Below are positions 54,673 to 63,623 of a stretch of 64,000 nucleotides of DNA, piece after piece (the first letter of the stretch is position 1; each line of letters begins with the position of its first letter). Location of the stretch: contig NZ_JAJAPW010000001.1 in the NCBI RefSeq assembly GCF_020523925.1, positions 1 to 64,000 of the forward strand, given 5' to 3'. Made by a program: the position numbers and the translations under genes. This DNA is from Neotamlana laminarinivorans (GTDB lineage Bacteria > Bacteroidota > Bacteroidia > Flavobacteriales > Flavobacteriaceae). The notes beneath the pieces were generated by a model that was not told the origin of the DNA, did no database searches, and saw only the letters and a program-made list of their open reading frames with translations.

Positions 54673-56016
54673 ATGAAAAAAATAGAAATTATATACATAC
54701 TGTTGTTGTCTGTGTTTTTTGTAACATCTTGTGACAATGATTTAGATCAAACACCACCAAAAGATTTGGAATCTAGTGCGTTAACAGAATATGAACCTGT
54801 ACTATATGCAGCATATTATTACCAAACAGGAGCTTCTACACCCTTATTAATAATGGGAGATTTTAGAGCAGATAATATGTTAATGATAGAGGAACCTTAC
54901 CCAGCATTTGATAGATTTAATTCCGATTTAGCTGGAGGCGATTTAGTAGAGCAATTTTTTCGTCCTTTTTACAGCAATTTATACAAAGCTATTTTAAGTG
55001 CAAACAATGTTATAGATAACTCTGCCGACGATACAGAAGTGTCTGAAGCTTACTTTTTAAGAGCTTTATCTTATTTTAAATTAGTTACCGTATTTGGAGA
55101 TGTTACTATTAATTTATCTCCAACACCAAATACCTCAGATTTATCAATATTAGAAAGGCAACCCGCAGACGATGTTTATAACAACATTATTATTCCAGAT
55201 TTACAAGCAGCTATCTCAGGTTTATCAAATTCAGAAATTAGCGAAGGTCGAGCATCACAATTAGCAGCACAAGCCCTTCTTGGTAAAGTTTACATGTACA
55301 GAGGTAATTATACTAGTGCATCGCCAATGTTGGCTGCAGTTGTTAATAATGCATCAGGAGCAGGAGTTACTCTAGAGTCTAATTTTGCAAATGTTGTAGT
55401 AGATGAAAACTCAGAAGTTATTTTCGCGACCAAATTTTCATCGTCTATTTCAGATGCTTACAGTTTTGCTTCAGAGTTTCCAATTTGGTTTTCAGGAGCA
55501 GATACAAAATCGCCATTACCACTAGATCCTGATTTAACAGCAGCTTTCAATGAAAGTAGTGCAAATGCAGGTACAACAGATTTAAGAAAAGATTTAACTA
55601 TTGATGAAGTTAATAATACAGGAATAAAATATACTGGAGCCCTAGAGCAAGATCATATAGAAATGAGATTATCAGATTTCATTTTAATGTATGCCGAGGC
55701 TTTAAACGAAACAACAAATGCTACTGGAGCACAATCTGCTACAATTTTAGCTTTGTTAGATGATATTAGGTCAAGAGCAGGTTTGCCAAGTTTAGTAGGT
55801 ACAGCAACTACTCAAGCCGAAGTAAGAACAGCTATAGCTAAAGAAAGACGCTTAGAGTTAGCATTAGAAGGACACCGATGGTTCGATTTGGTTAGAACCA
55901 ATACTGTTGATGAAGAAATGGGCGAGGTAATTAATAGTAATTATTACATATTTCCAATCCCTACATCCGAAATCACAGCTACTAATGGTGTAATTACACA
56001 AAATGAAGGATATTAA
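54673..56016 (+). CDS. susD: SusD/RagB-type glycan-binding lipoprotein
   Basis: The 447-residue protein has a lipobox (SVFFVTSC), the SusD start NDLDQTPPKDL, tetratricopeptide-like helices (EAYFLRALSYFKLVTVFGDV, RASQLAAQALLGKVYMYRGN) and the end motif KERRLELALEGHRWFDLVRT. It is somewhat shorter than many SusD proteins. It forms the lid of the SusC barrel and is encoded 11 bp downstream of it. Confidence 0.95.
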   Translation: MKKIEIIYILLLSVFFVTSCDNDLDQTPPKDLESSALTEYEPVLYAAYYYQTGASTPLLIMGDFRADNMLMIEEPYPAFDRFNSDLAGGDLVEQFFRPFYSNLYKAILSANNVIDNSADDTEVSEAYFLRALSYFKLVTVFGDVTINLSPTPNTSDLSILERQPADDVYNNIIIPDLQAAISGLSNSEISEGRASQLAAQALLGKVYMYRGNYTSASPMLAAVVNNASGAGVTLESNFANVVVDENSEVIFATKFSSSISDAYSFASEFPIWFSGADTKSPLPLDPDLTAAFNESSANAGTTDLRKDLTIDEVNNTGIKYTGALEQDHIEMRLSDFILMYAEALNETTNATGAQSATILALLDDIRSRAGLPSLVGTATTQAEVRTAIAKERRLELALEGHRWFDLVRTNTVDEEMGEVINSNYYIFPIPTSEITATNGVITQNEGY

Positions 56017-56061
56017 AAATTTAGCTTAAATGTTAAATTTGAGTTAGTTTAGTTTTTTATG

Positions 56062-56112
56062 GGTTAGCCAACGCATCATAGATGTGGAGGTATGTGTTGG
56101 TTAACCTTTTTA
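56062..56112 (+). terminator. Long-stem terminator after susD
   Basis: A 15-bp stem (GGTTAGCCAACGCAT with ATGTGTTGGTTAACC, two G-T pairs) is followed by five or more T. It ends the susCD transcript ahead of the regulator gene. Confidence 0.8.
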
Positions 56113-56118
56113 ATTTTA

Positions 56119-56172
56119 TTTTGGTAAATAAAATTATTTGAATAGTTTTACCTACTTTAACTGGCGTACCAA
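56119..56172 (+). promoter_or_regulatory. Promoter and single operator before the gntR regulator
   Basis: -33 TTTTG (56119-56123), 19 nt, and -7 TAGTTTTA (56143-56150) are followed by CTGGCGTACCAA at 56161-56172. That matches TTGGTGTACCAA at 10 of 12 positions. No second copy lies beside it, so autoregulation would be weaker than control of the lyase and susCD promoters. Confidence 0.6.
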
Positions 56173-56182
56173 TTTTAACAAA

Positions 56183-56893
56183 ATGAACTTAGATATTCTT
56201 TCTAAAAATGAAAATCAAGAAATAACAACTAGAGTAAATAATATAATTTCTCAAATTAGTGATTTAATAAAGGAAAAACATTTACAACCAGGAGATAAGC
56301 TTCCTGCAGAAAGAATTTTAGCAGAAAAATTTGATGTTAGTAGACGAACTATAAGAGTTGCAATTTTAAAATTAGAATCTTACGGTATTTTAAAAGCCAT
56401 ACCGCAAAGTGGTACTTTTATTGCAAATATTGGAGCTACAGCAATGCACGGTATGATTGAAGATATACTAAGCTTGGGAGTACCCGATTTTAAATCGTTA
56501 GTTGAAACAAGAATATTATTAGAACTTAAAGCTGTTAGGTTAGCAGCCTTAAGGCGCTCCGAAGAAGATTTAGTAAGAATTAAAAACGCCTTAAAAGCTC
56601 ACGAAACTAAACTTAGTTCTGGCGAAGATGCAGTTCAAGAAGATTTATTGTTTCATTTAGCTATTGCTAAAGCAAGCGGAAATGTAACAATTAACCAAAT
56701 TATGATTGGGATAACACCACAAATTATAGTAGATTTTAAAAAATATCATAAAGATTACAATTCGTTGGATGAACTAAGAATTTTAGAACATGCCGAAATT
56801 TATGAAGCTATAAAAGAACGAAATCCGCAATTGGCAAAAGAAAAAATGAAAAAGCATTTTAAAATGTTATATCAATATTGTTATGATATTTAA
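56183..56893 (+). CDS. FadR-type GntR transcriptional regulator of alginate genes
   Basis: The 236-residue protein has an N-terminal winged helix (about 20-85: LQPGDKLPAERILAEKFDVS, RRTIRVAILKLESYGILKAI) and a C-terminal FCD effector domain. Candidate metal ligands sit in EDLLFHLAIAKASGN, ILEHAEIYEAI and KKHFKML. FCD regulators often sense sugar acids. The operators before the PL7, susC and own genes make it their likely repressor, relieved by an alginate breakdown product. The frame opens at 56138, but the operator lies after that codon, so MNLDIL at 56183 is preferred. Confidence 0.88.
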   Translation: MNLDILSKNENQEITTRVNNIISQISDLIKEKHLQPGDKLPAERILAEKFDVSRRTIRVAILKLESYGILKAIPQSGTFIANIGATAMHGMIEDILSLGVPDFKSLVETRILLELKAVRLAALRRSEEDLVRIKNALKAHETKLSSGEDAVQEDLLFHLAIAKASGNVTINQIMIGITPQIIVDFKKYHKDYNSLDELRILEHAEIYEAIKERNPQLAKEKMKKHFKMLYQYCYDI

Positions 56894-56937
56894 GAATTAA
56901 ATGTAAAAAGAAACAATACAAACAAGAATAAACAAAA

Positions 56938-57693
56938 ATGGGAAGATTAAAAGGAAAAATTGCAGTAGTAACTGGTGGGGCTAGAGATATAGGGCGTTCA
57001 ATATGTGTTAAATTAGCAAAAGAAGGAGCAAAAGTTGTAGTAAATTATTTAAATAGTGAAAAAGATAGAGATACAACTTTAGAAGCTATTAAGGCCGTAG
57101 AAGGAGAAGCTATTGCAGTTTATGGAGATGTAACAAAACAAGCAGATATTGATGCCATGGTAGCCAAAACAAAAGAAGCTTTTGGCGATAAAATTGATAT
57201 TCTTGTTAATAATGCAGGTGGTTTATTTGGAAGAAGAACAGCCGAAGAGCTAGATGAAGATTTTTACAACCTAGTTATGGGTGTTAATTTTAAAGGTGTT
57301 GTTTTTGTAACCCAAGCATTTAAAACTATGATGGGCGAAGGAGCATCAATTGTTAATTTAGCATCACAAGCTGGTCGCGATGGCGGCGGCGGCGGTTCTG
57401 TTTTATATGCTGCATCAAAAGGTGCTATAATGACACTAACTCGTAACTGGGCTAAAGAGTTTGGTCCACAAGGTATTCGCATAAATGCAGTTTGCCCAGG
57501 TTTAATAGGAACAAAATTTCACGATGATTTTACACAAGATGAGGTAAGAATAAAAGTAGCAGGATCAACTCCCTTAAGAAGAGAAGGACACCCAGATGAG
57601 GTGGCAGACTTGGTTGCTTATTTAGCCAGTGACGAAGCATCATTTATCACTGGAAATAACGTAGATATTAATGGCGGTCTAGCATTTAGTTAA
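56938..57693 (+). CDS. SDR oxidoreductase, likely DEH (unsaturated uronate) reductase
   Basis: The 251-residue short-chain dehydrogenase has TGGARDIGRSI (about 12-22), NNAGG (about 91-95), catalytic YAASKGA (about residues 159-165) and the C-terminal NVDINGGLAFS. SDR enzymes next to alginate lyases in Flavobacteriaceae commonly reduce 4-deoxy-5-hexoseulose uronate to KDG with NAD(P)H. A KduD-like or acyl-carrier reductase role is possible by sequence alone. It is 44 bp after the gntR gene and may share its transcript. Confidence 0.8.
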   Translation: MGRLKGKIAVVTGGARDIGRSICVKLAKEGAKVVVNYLNSEKDRDTTLEAIKAVEGEAIAVYGDVTKQADIDAMVAKTKEAFGDKIDILVNNAGGLFGRRTAEELDEDFYNLVMGVNFKGVVFVTQAFKTMMGEGASIVNLASQAGRDGGGGGSVLYAASKGAIMTLTRNWAKEFGPQGIRINAVCPGLIGTKFHDDFTQDEVRIKVAGSTPLRREGHPDEVADLVAYLASDEASFITGNNVDINGGLAFS

Positions 57694-57717
57694 TTTCGGT
57701 TATTTACGTTATTTATT

Positions 57718-57750
57718 AACCCGATAACTTTAATAGTTATCGGGTTTCTT
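57718..57750. terminator. Terminator between convergent SDR and galT genes
   Basis: A perfect 12-bp stem AACCCGATAACT / AGTTATCGGGTT with TTAAT loop is followed by TTTCTTG. It probably serves the plus-strand SDR transcript; since it begins only 11 bp beyond the galT end, it may serve both. Confidence 0.85.
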
Positions 57751-57756
57751 GTTTAA

Positions 57757-58785
57757 TTAGTGCAGGGGTATAAAGTTTTTAATTGTTTTAGCTGCTTTCT
57801 CAGCTGTAATGTCTCGCTGTGGAGTACCAAACATTTCGTAGCCAACCATAAATTTTTTAACTGTGGCACTTCTTAATAATGGCGGATAAAAACTCATGTG
57901 CCAATGCCAATGGGTATTATCTTTATTATTAGTTGGGGCTTGATGTATACCACTTGAATAAGGAAACGACGTGTTAAAAATTTTATCGTAAGCTTTGGTT
58001 AATACCGAGATGGCTTCTGCGTAAAGCAAAGTTTCATCAGAGTTCATTTCTAAAATATTTTTTTGATGCTTTTTTGGAACAATCATAGCTTCAAAAGGCC
58101 AAATAGCCCAAAACGGAACCAAAATAACAAAGGCTTTGTTTTTATAAATAATACGTTCATTTTTTTCTAATTCTTGAATTAAATAATCTTTTAAAAGGCT
58201 AGTGTTTTTTTTTCTAAAATAATTTAGCTGTTGCGTATCTTTTTTTAAAACTTCATTTGGTAAAGTGGACTGACTCCAAATTTGTCCATGCGGATGCGGA
58301 TTGCTACATCCCATAACGGCACCTTTATTTTCAAATATTTGTACGTAATTAATAAACGCCTTAGCACCAAGGGTTTTATATTCGTTTTGCCATGCTATAA
58401 CTACTTTTTTTATTTCTTTTGGCGTCATATCTGCAAGACTTTTAGAGTGGTCGGGGCTAAAACAAATTACTTTACATATTCCTTTTTCGCTTTCGGCAAT
58501 TAATAGTCCATCATTTAGCTTAAAGTCTGGAGCATCTTTTTGTAACGCAGCAAAATCGTTGGTAAACACAAACACATCTTTATAATCTGGGTTAATTTCT
58601 CCATTTATTCTGGTATTTCCAGCACATAAATAGCAGTTTTCATTGTAAGTTTCACGCTTTTTTTTTGATGTTTCTTCGTTTTGTCCTTGCCATGGGCGTT
58701 TTGCTCGATGTGGAGATACTAAAACCCATTCGCCAGTTAATATATTAAATCGTTTATGAGAGTAATCTTGTAATTGCGAGTTCAT
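57757..58785 (-). CDS. galT: Galactose-1-phosphate uridylyltransferase
   Basis: The 342-residue Leloir enzyme exchanges UMP between UDP-glucose and galactose-1-phosphate. It has the zinc-site pair CYLCAG (about residues 51-56), the His of SPDHSK, and the active-site motif NPHPHGQIW with the nucleophilic His. HWHWHMSFYPP near the end matches the family. It is the last gene of the minus-strand galactose operon, 11 bp after galK. Confidence 0.96.
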   Translation of the reverse strand: MNSQLQDYSHKRFNILTGEWVLVSPHRAKRPWQGQNEETSKKKRETYNENCYLCAGNTRINGEINPDYKDVFVFTNDFAALQKDAPDFKLNDGLLIAESEKGICKVICFSPDHSKSLADMTPKEIKKVVIAWQNEYKTLGAKAFINYVQIFENKGAVMGCSNPHPHGQIWSQSTLPNEVLKKDTQQLNYFRKKNTSLLKDYLIQELEKNERIIYKNKAFVILVPFWAIWPFEAMIVPKKHQKNILEMNSDETLLYAEAISVLTKAYDKIFNTSFPYSSGIHQAPTNNKDNTHWHWHMSFYPPLLRSATVKKFMVGYEMFGTPQRDITAEKAAKTIKNFIPLH

Positions 58786-58796
58786 TTGTATTTAGT

Positions 58797-59954
58797 TTAA
58801 GTGGTTTGGCTTATTACATGCGTGCCATTTGTTAATTCTACGATATAAATGGAACAATCTAAATTAAACTTTGATTTATATGCTTGTGAAACTTTGGTTA
58901 AAACTTCTGTAGTGTGATTTTTTTCAATTAAATTAATGGTACAACCTCCAAAGCCACCACCCATCATTCTTGCGCCAATAACATAATTGCTTGCTTTAGC
59001 TTCATCAACTAAAAAATCTAATTCATTACAGCTAACTTTATATTGTTTTGTAAGGCCTTCATGCGATTTATACATTAAGTTTCCTAAACCTATTAAATCT
59101 TTGTTTAGCATTGCTGCAGACGCTTTTTGCACACGATTGTTTTCTTGAATTATAAATAATGCTTTTTGATAATTTTCTGGAGTTAAATCGTTTTCAATTC
59201 GTTTCAAATCACCTTCAGTAGCATCTCTTAAGGCTTTGATTTTTAGTGTTTTTGAAATGCTTTCGCAAACAGACCGCCTGTTATTGTATGCACTATCCGA
59301 TAGGCTATGTTTTACATTGGTGTTAATTAATACTAATTGATAATTCTCAAAATCTATTTTAAAAGGTTTAGCTTTAATAGATCGGCAGTCTAAAAGTAAG
59401 GCATAATTTTTTTTACCAAACATACTGGCGTATTGATCCATAATACCGCACTTAACACCAACATAATTATGTTCTGCCTTTTGTGAAATAAATATCATTT
59501 CTGTTTTTGTAAGTTTAAGGTTGAAAAGGTTATTTAAACCAAAAACTACACTGTTTTCTAGAGCTGCAGAAGAAGACATTCCTGCACCGGCGGGAATATC
59601 GCCTTTAAAAACAAAATTGAAATTACCTATAGGTTTATTTAATTTTAGTAGTTCGGCAACCACGCCAAGTATGTAATTTTCCCAGCTACCTTCAGGCAAA
59701 GCGGTTATACTTTTTAAGTTAAATTGAAAACTACTTTTTTTATCTAATGCATAAATAGTTGATTTTGAATGGTTGGTTTTTTCAATAGCTGCATAAATTC
59801 CTTTATTTACAGCACCTGGAAAAACAAAACCTTCATTATAATCGGTGTGTTCGCCAATAATATTAATTCTTCCTGGAGAGAAAATTAAGAGCGGTTTTAC
59901 CTTAAATGTGTTGGTAAACGCTTTTGTTATTTCATTAATTATTAGTTGGTTCAT
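58797..59954 (-). CDS. galK: Galactokinase
   Basis: The 385-residue GHMP kinase has the galactokinase signature GRINIIGEHTDYNEGFVFPG (about 28-47), the phosphate-binding loop PAGAGMSSSAALE and the closing GGGFGGCTINLI motif. It makes galactose-1-phosphate. Its start is 10 bp after the aldose epimerase stop, in one operon. Confidence 0.96.
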   Translation of the reverse strand: MNQLIINEITKAFTNTFKVKPLLIFSPGRINIIGEHTDYNEGFVFPGAVNKGIYAAIEKTNHSKSTIYALDKKSSFQFNLKSITALPEGSWENYILGVVAELLKLNKPIGNFNFVFKGDIPAGAGMSSSAALENSVVFGLNNLFNLKLTKTEMIFISQKAEHNYVGVKCGIMDQYASMFGKKNYALLLDCRSIKAKPFKIDFENYQLVLINTNVKHSLSDSAYNNRRSVCESISKTLKIKALRDATEGDLKRIENDLTPENYQKALFIIQENNRVQKASAAMLNKDLIGLGNLMYKSHEGLTKQYKVSCNELDFLVDEAKASNYVIGARMMGGGFGGCTINLIEKNHTTEVLTKVSQAYKSKFNLDCSIYIVELTNGTHVISQTT

Positions 59955-59964
59955 ATTAAGTGCT

Positions 59965-60846
59965 TTAATCTATATCTATAGTCCAGGTTATATTATAGAG
60001 TTTATTAGGATTTAATATTTGCAAACCTATTTTGTTATTAAAACTATCGGAAACACCTGTAGTAGGTTCTATGGCCATAATATTAGCTTTTGGAGGCGTG
60101 TATAATTGTAAAAAATTTTGCTTTGCTGTACTACTGAATTTGAGACTATAAGTAGGTGTTTTAAATAACACTTCATCGGAATTCAAAATCCAACAATCGT
60201 CTAGTTTTTTATCTGAAATTTTAAATTCGTTTTCGGTAATTGTTTTTGTGCCAGTAGTTATATTTCTTTTATCCAGTTTAATTTTTCTTGAGCTATTAAA
60301 ACGTATTATACTTTCAGATAAATTTTTACTAGAAAAATAAGGATGCCAACCTAAAGTGAAGGGAAAGGCTTTATTACTTGTGTTTTTTATCTTTAGTTGT
60401 AATGAAACACGGGTTTCTGTAAAAATATATTCTACTTGTAAATTATAAGTAAAGGGAAAGCCCACAAATGGTTCAATCTCTTTATACTCTAAAACAATTT
60501 TAGCTGTATTCTGCTCGGTTTCTGTTTCAATAATATTGAATGTTTTATTAAATATTAAACCATGTAGCGCATTATTGTTGGCTGGTTCGTTGATGTTGAA
60601 ATTAAAAGTTTTACCATCAAAAATATATTCACCATCTTTTATACGATTGGCAAATGGAAATAGAATAGATGAAGCATAAGTAGTATTATATTTTAAAGGC
60701 GATAAATCTTTTATTATCTCATGTCCTTGTAGCGTAAGTTGTTGCAAGCTTGCACCATCGTTTAAATATATTTTGGCAGATGTTTTTGTGTTAGAGTGGG
60801 TTACCTCTATAATATTTAGCTTTTTATTGTGTTGAAGTTTGTACAT
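59965..60846 (-). CDS. Aldose 1-epimerase family protein
   Basis: The 293-residue protein has GalM-type features: NNALHGLIFNK (first His), LGWHPYFSS (second His) and the Glu in MAIEPTTGVSDSFNN. It would interconvert alpha and beta galactose ahead of galactokinase. It is shorter than classic GalM, nearer the YeaD-like or general aldose-epimerase subgroup. Its start codon overlaps the stop of the regulator gene. Confidence 0.88.
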   Translation of the reverse strand: MYKLQHNKKLNIIEVTHSNTKTSAKIYLNDGASLQQLTLQGHEIIKDLSPLKYNTTYASSILFPFANRIKDGEYIFDGKTFNFNINEPANNNALHGLIFNKTFNIIETETEQNTAKIVLEYKEIEPFVGFPFTYNLQVEYIFTETRVSLQLKIKNTSNKAFPFTLGWHPYFSSKNLSESIIRFNSSRKIKLDKRNITTGTKTITENEFKISDKKLDDCWILNSDEVLFKTPTYSLKFSSTAKQNFLQLYTPPKANIMAIEPTTGVSDSFNNKIGLQILNPNKLYNITWTIDID

Positions 60847-61838
60847 TATATAGAGTTTCTTAAAATTAGTTTACTAGGGTTTTCAATTTGTTGCTGTTGG
60901 TTTTTTAAAATCATTTTGGCTAAACGTTTTCCCATATCATTAAAATCTGTTGAAATTGTAGTAATACCACCTTCTACAATTTCTTTTAATAAGGTGTCGT
61001 TGTAAGAAATTATTCCAATGTTGTTGGCAAGAATTAGTTTATTGGTTTTTATCTTTTTTAAAATCCGTAATAAGTTTTCATCATCAGGAATAATAAATAG
61101 CTCGCCTTTTTTTGGTGATTTTTCAATTAAATTTTTTTCAATAGAATAGTTTATATTATGGCTTTCACAGAAATTGGTGAATCCTTTAATCATTCCCACG
61201 GGTTGTTTAAAATCTGTATTTACCAAAATAAAGTGATTGTATTTTGCTACTAGTGTTTTCAATTCATTTAAATGATTGAAAATTGCTTTCTCAAAATTTT
61301 GATAAATAGCAGAGTAGTTATTTAAATCGTTGTGAATTTGATCTAAAATAAAGACTTTATCATTAGGTAAATGGGTTAAAGTATTATTCGTGTTTTTAAA
61401 ATTTGCTGGCATAATAACGTAATAATTGTAGTCGCCAGCTTTATCTTGAATTAATTTATTAAAAACCGATTGGTTAAAGTGATGAAAATAAATATCTACT
61501 TCAATGGTGTTACCAAGTTGTGTTATAAAAGCATTGTATAAATTTTCTTTAAACGAATTAAGTTCATCAAACAACAAAAATACTCTTTGTTTAATATGTA
61601 CATTTTCACTTAAAACATAATAACCTTTACCTACTACAGATTGAATAACGCCTCTGTTTTTTAATTCGTTAAAGGCCATTAAAACGGTGTCTCGAGAAAG
61701 TAAATTATCGGTTTTAATTTTATTAATAGATGGTATTTTATCACCTTTTTTAAGTTTTCCTGCAACTATTAATTCTTCAATGGCATTAATAATTTGCTTA
61801 TACTTTGGTACTCCTATTTTCTTTTTAATCTTAATCAT
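60846..61838 (-). CDS. GntR-LacI hybrid transcriptional regulator of the galactose operon
   Basis: The 330-residue protein has an N-terminal GntR winged helix (about 10-75: LIVAGKLKKGDKIPSINKIK, LSRDTVLMAFNELKNRGVIQ) joined to a LacI-type sugar-binding domain (about 85-330, with ANNIGIISYNDTLLKEIVEG). This combination is common in Bacteroidota sugar operons. It heads the operon with aldose epimerase, galK and galT. A palindrome at 61880-61895 in the divergent gap may be its operator. Confidence 0.88.
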   Translation of the reverse strand: MIKIKKKIGVPKYKQIINAIEELIVAGKLKKGDKIPSINKIKTDNLLSRDTVLMAFNELKNRGVIQSVVGKGYYVLSENVHIKQRVFLLFDELNSFKENLYNAFITQLGNTIEVDIYFHHFNQSVFNKLIQDKAGDYNYYVIMPANFKNTNNTLTHLPNDKVFILDQIHNDLNNYSAIYQNFEKAIFNHLNELKTLVAKYNHFILVNTDFKQPVGMIKGFTNFCESHNINYSIEKNLIEKSPKKGELFIIPDDENLLRILKKIKTNKLILANNIGIISYNDTLLKEIVEGGITTISTDFNDMGKRLAKMILKNQQQQIENPSKLILRNSI

Positions 61839-61879
61839 ATAATTAGTAGTAAAATTATAAAAATTTAATTAAAAAACCT

Positions 61880-61895
61880 ACTAGACCCTACTAGT
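61880..61895. promoter_or_regulatory. Candidate operator between the regulator and fucosidase genes
   Basis: ACTAG and CTAGT face each other across 6 bases; the same stretch also reads as a CTACTAG direct repeat with an 11-bp period. It lies 42 bp from the regulator start and 125 bp from the fucosidase start in a 181-bp divergent gap. Binding by the GntR-LacI protein is inferred. Confidence 0.45.
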
Positions 61896-62019
61896 TGTTT
61901 TTGTTATTTAATACTAATGTTTATTTTGCTTTAGGTAATTTTAAAATTCACTTTATAATACATGGTTTTTATTGTATGTTTAAGCCTTTGTATAATTATT
62001 TTTAATTAAGAAGTGATAA

Positions 62020-63621
62020 ATGAGAATGCCAGAAATCCTTAAAAGTATATGTTTAAGCCTGCTTTTTATAGGTTGTAACTCATCAGATTCAACAAAAAAT
62101 AAATTTAATGTTGTTAATAAACGATATGATGGAAGTTGGGAAGCTCTTCAAAAAATGCCAGTTCCAGATTGGTTTAACGATGGTAAAATAGGAATATTTA
62201 TTCATTGGGGACCATATAGTGCTATTGGGCACAGAAAAGGCGGAAGTGGGTATGCCGAACATGTTCCAAAGCTTATTTATAAAGATTCTGCTTATTACTA
62301 TCCTTATTTAAGAAAACGTTGGGGTGCAGCCCCACCTGAGTTAGGTTATAAAGATATTATTGAAGAGTTTAAAGCTGAAAATTGGAATCCGGAAGAATGG
62401 GCAAAATTGTTTGCAAAAGTAGGTGCAAAATATGTAGTGTTAACAGCCGAACATCATGATGGTTGGGCTAATTGGGATTCTGATTTAACACCCTGGAATG
62501 CCATGGATAAAGGGCCTAAACGTGATTTGGTGGGCGATTTAGGTAAAGCTGTTAGAGCGCAAGGTTTAAAATATGCACCATCGTACCACAGAGAGCGACA
62601 TACCAGTTTTTTTACCACAGAGCAATACAAGGTTAATGCTATTGCCCAAAACGATATTTTAGAAGAAATTAAAAGAAATCCTGAAGCAAAATCTTTATAC
62701 GGGCCTTTTGGATTTAGTAAAGAGGCCGTAGATGAGTATGTGGCCAGATGGAAGGAAATTCAGGATAAATATAATCCTGACTTTTTGTGGATTGATGATA
62801 TTCCAATTTTTACAAGAGATGGAAATAATACGCAAGTTGAGCCCAAAGTATTTAAACCAGAAATTCAATATTATTATGACCAATGTAGATTGATGATTAC
62901 AGATTTCATGAATAATGGAATAAAGAATAAAAAGGAAGTCTATGTAAATAATAAAGGTAAAAACAGAAACTGGCCAGATGGAATTGGGTGTTTAGAAAAA
63001 GATAACTTAAAACTAAAAGTAATTGGTCCTAAATGGCAAAGTTGTACAACATTTGGTACTTCTTTTGGGTATTTAGAAAATGATAAATATAAATCTGCTA
63101 ATACTATTATTGATGAAATGATAGAAGTCGTTGCTAGAAACGGAAACTTTTTGGTAAACATTGGTCCTAAACCAGATGGAACCATACCAGAAGAGCAAAT
63201 AGACCTACTAAACAAAATGGGAGATTGGTTAGCTATAAATGCAGATGCTATTTATGGAACTCGTTATTGGAAAGAAAATCACCAAGAAAACGGAAATTTA
63301 GCTTTTACTACCAAAGGAACAAAATTATTTGCCATTGCTTTGGATGAGCCAATACATGCAATTTTAATAGAAGCAACTAAAGATTGGACAAATAACGATG
63401 TAAAATCTGTTAAATTGTTAGGATCAGAAGCTGATGTGTCTTGGGAAATGACAGCTCAAGGTTTAAAAATTATTCCTCCAGAAAACTTAGGAAAAAGTAA
63501 CTATGCATGGACTTTTGAAATTGAAACTAATAAAAACCAGCACACACCAAATGTTATTCAAACCGACCCAACAAAAGCATTAAAAGGTACAAAAAAAGTA
63601 GATTTAGATGGTGAGCATTAG
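62020..63621 (+). CDS. GH29-family alpha-L-fucosidase lipoprotein
   Basis: The 533-residue protein has a lipobox (LSLLFIGC) and the GH29 catalytic domain: WFNDGKIGIFIHWGPYSAIG, KYVVLTAEHHDGWANWDSDL and the nucleophile region PDFLWIDDIP. FLVNIGPKPDGTIP then leads into a small C-terminal beta domain. It would release fucose from algal or host glycans at the cell surface. It is divergent from the galactose operon, so the two may act on a galactose- and fucose-containing glycan. Confidence 0.9.
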   Translation: MRMPEILKSICLSLLFIGCNSSDSTKNKFNVVNKRYDGSWEALQKMPVPDWFNDGKIGIFIHWGPYSAIGHRKGGSGYAEHVPKLIYKDSAYYYPYLRKRWGAAPPELGYKDIIEEFKAENWNPEEWAKLFAKVGAKYVVLTAEHHDGWANWDSDLTPWNAMDKGPKRDLVGDLGKAVRAQGLKYAPSYHRERHTSFFTTEQYKVNAIAQNDILEEIKRNPEAKSLYGPFGFSKEAVDEYVARWKEIQDKYNPDFLWIDDIPIFTRDGNNTQVEPKVFKPEIQYYYDQCRLMITDFMNNGIKNKKEVYVNNKGKNRNWPDGIGCLEKDNLKLKVIGPKWQSCTTFGTSFGYLENDKYKSANTIIDEMIEVVARNGNFLVNIGPKPDGTIPEEQIDLLNKMGDWLAINADAIYGTRYWKENHQENGNLAFTTKGTKLFAIALDEPIHAILIEATKDWTNNDVKSVKLLGSEADVSWEMTAQGLKIIPPENLGKSNYAWTFEIETNKNQHTPNVIQTDPTKALKGTKKVDLDGEH

Positions 63622-63623
63622 TC

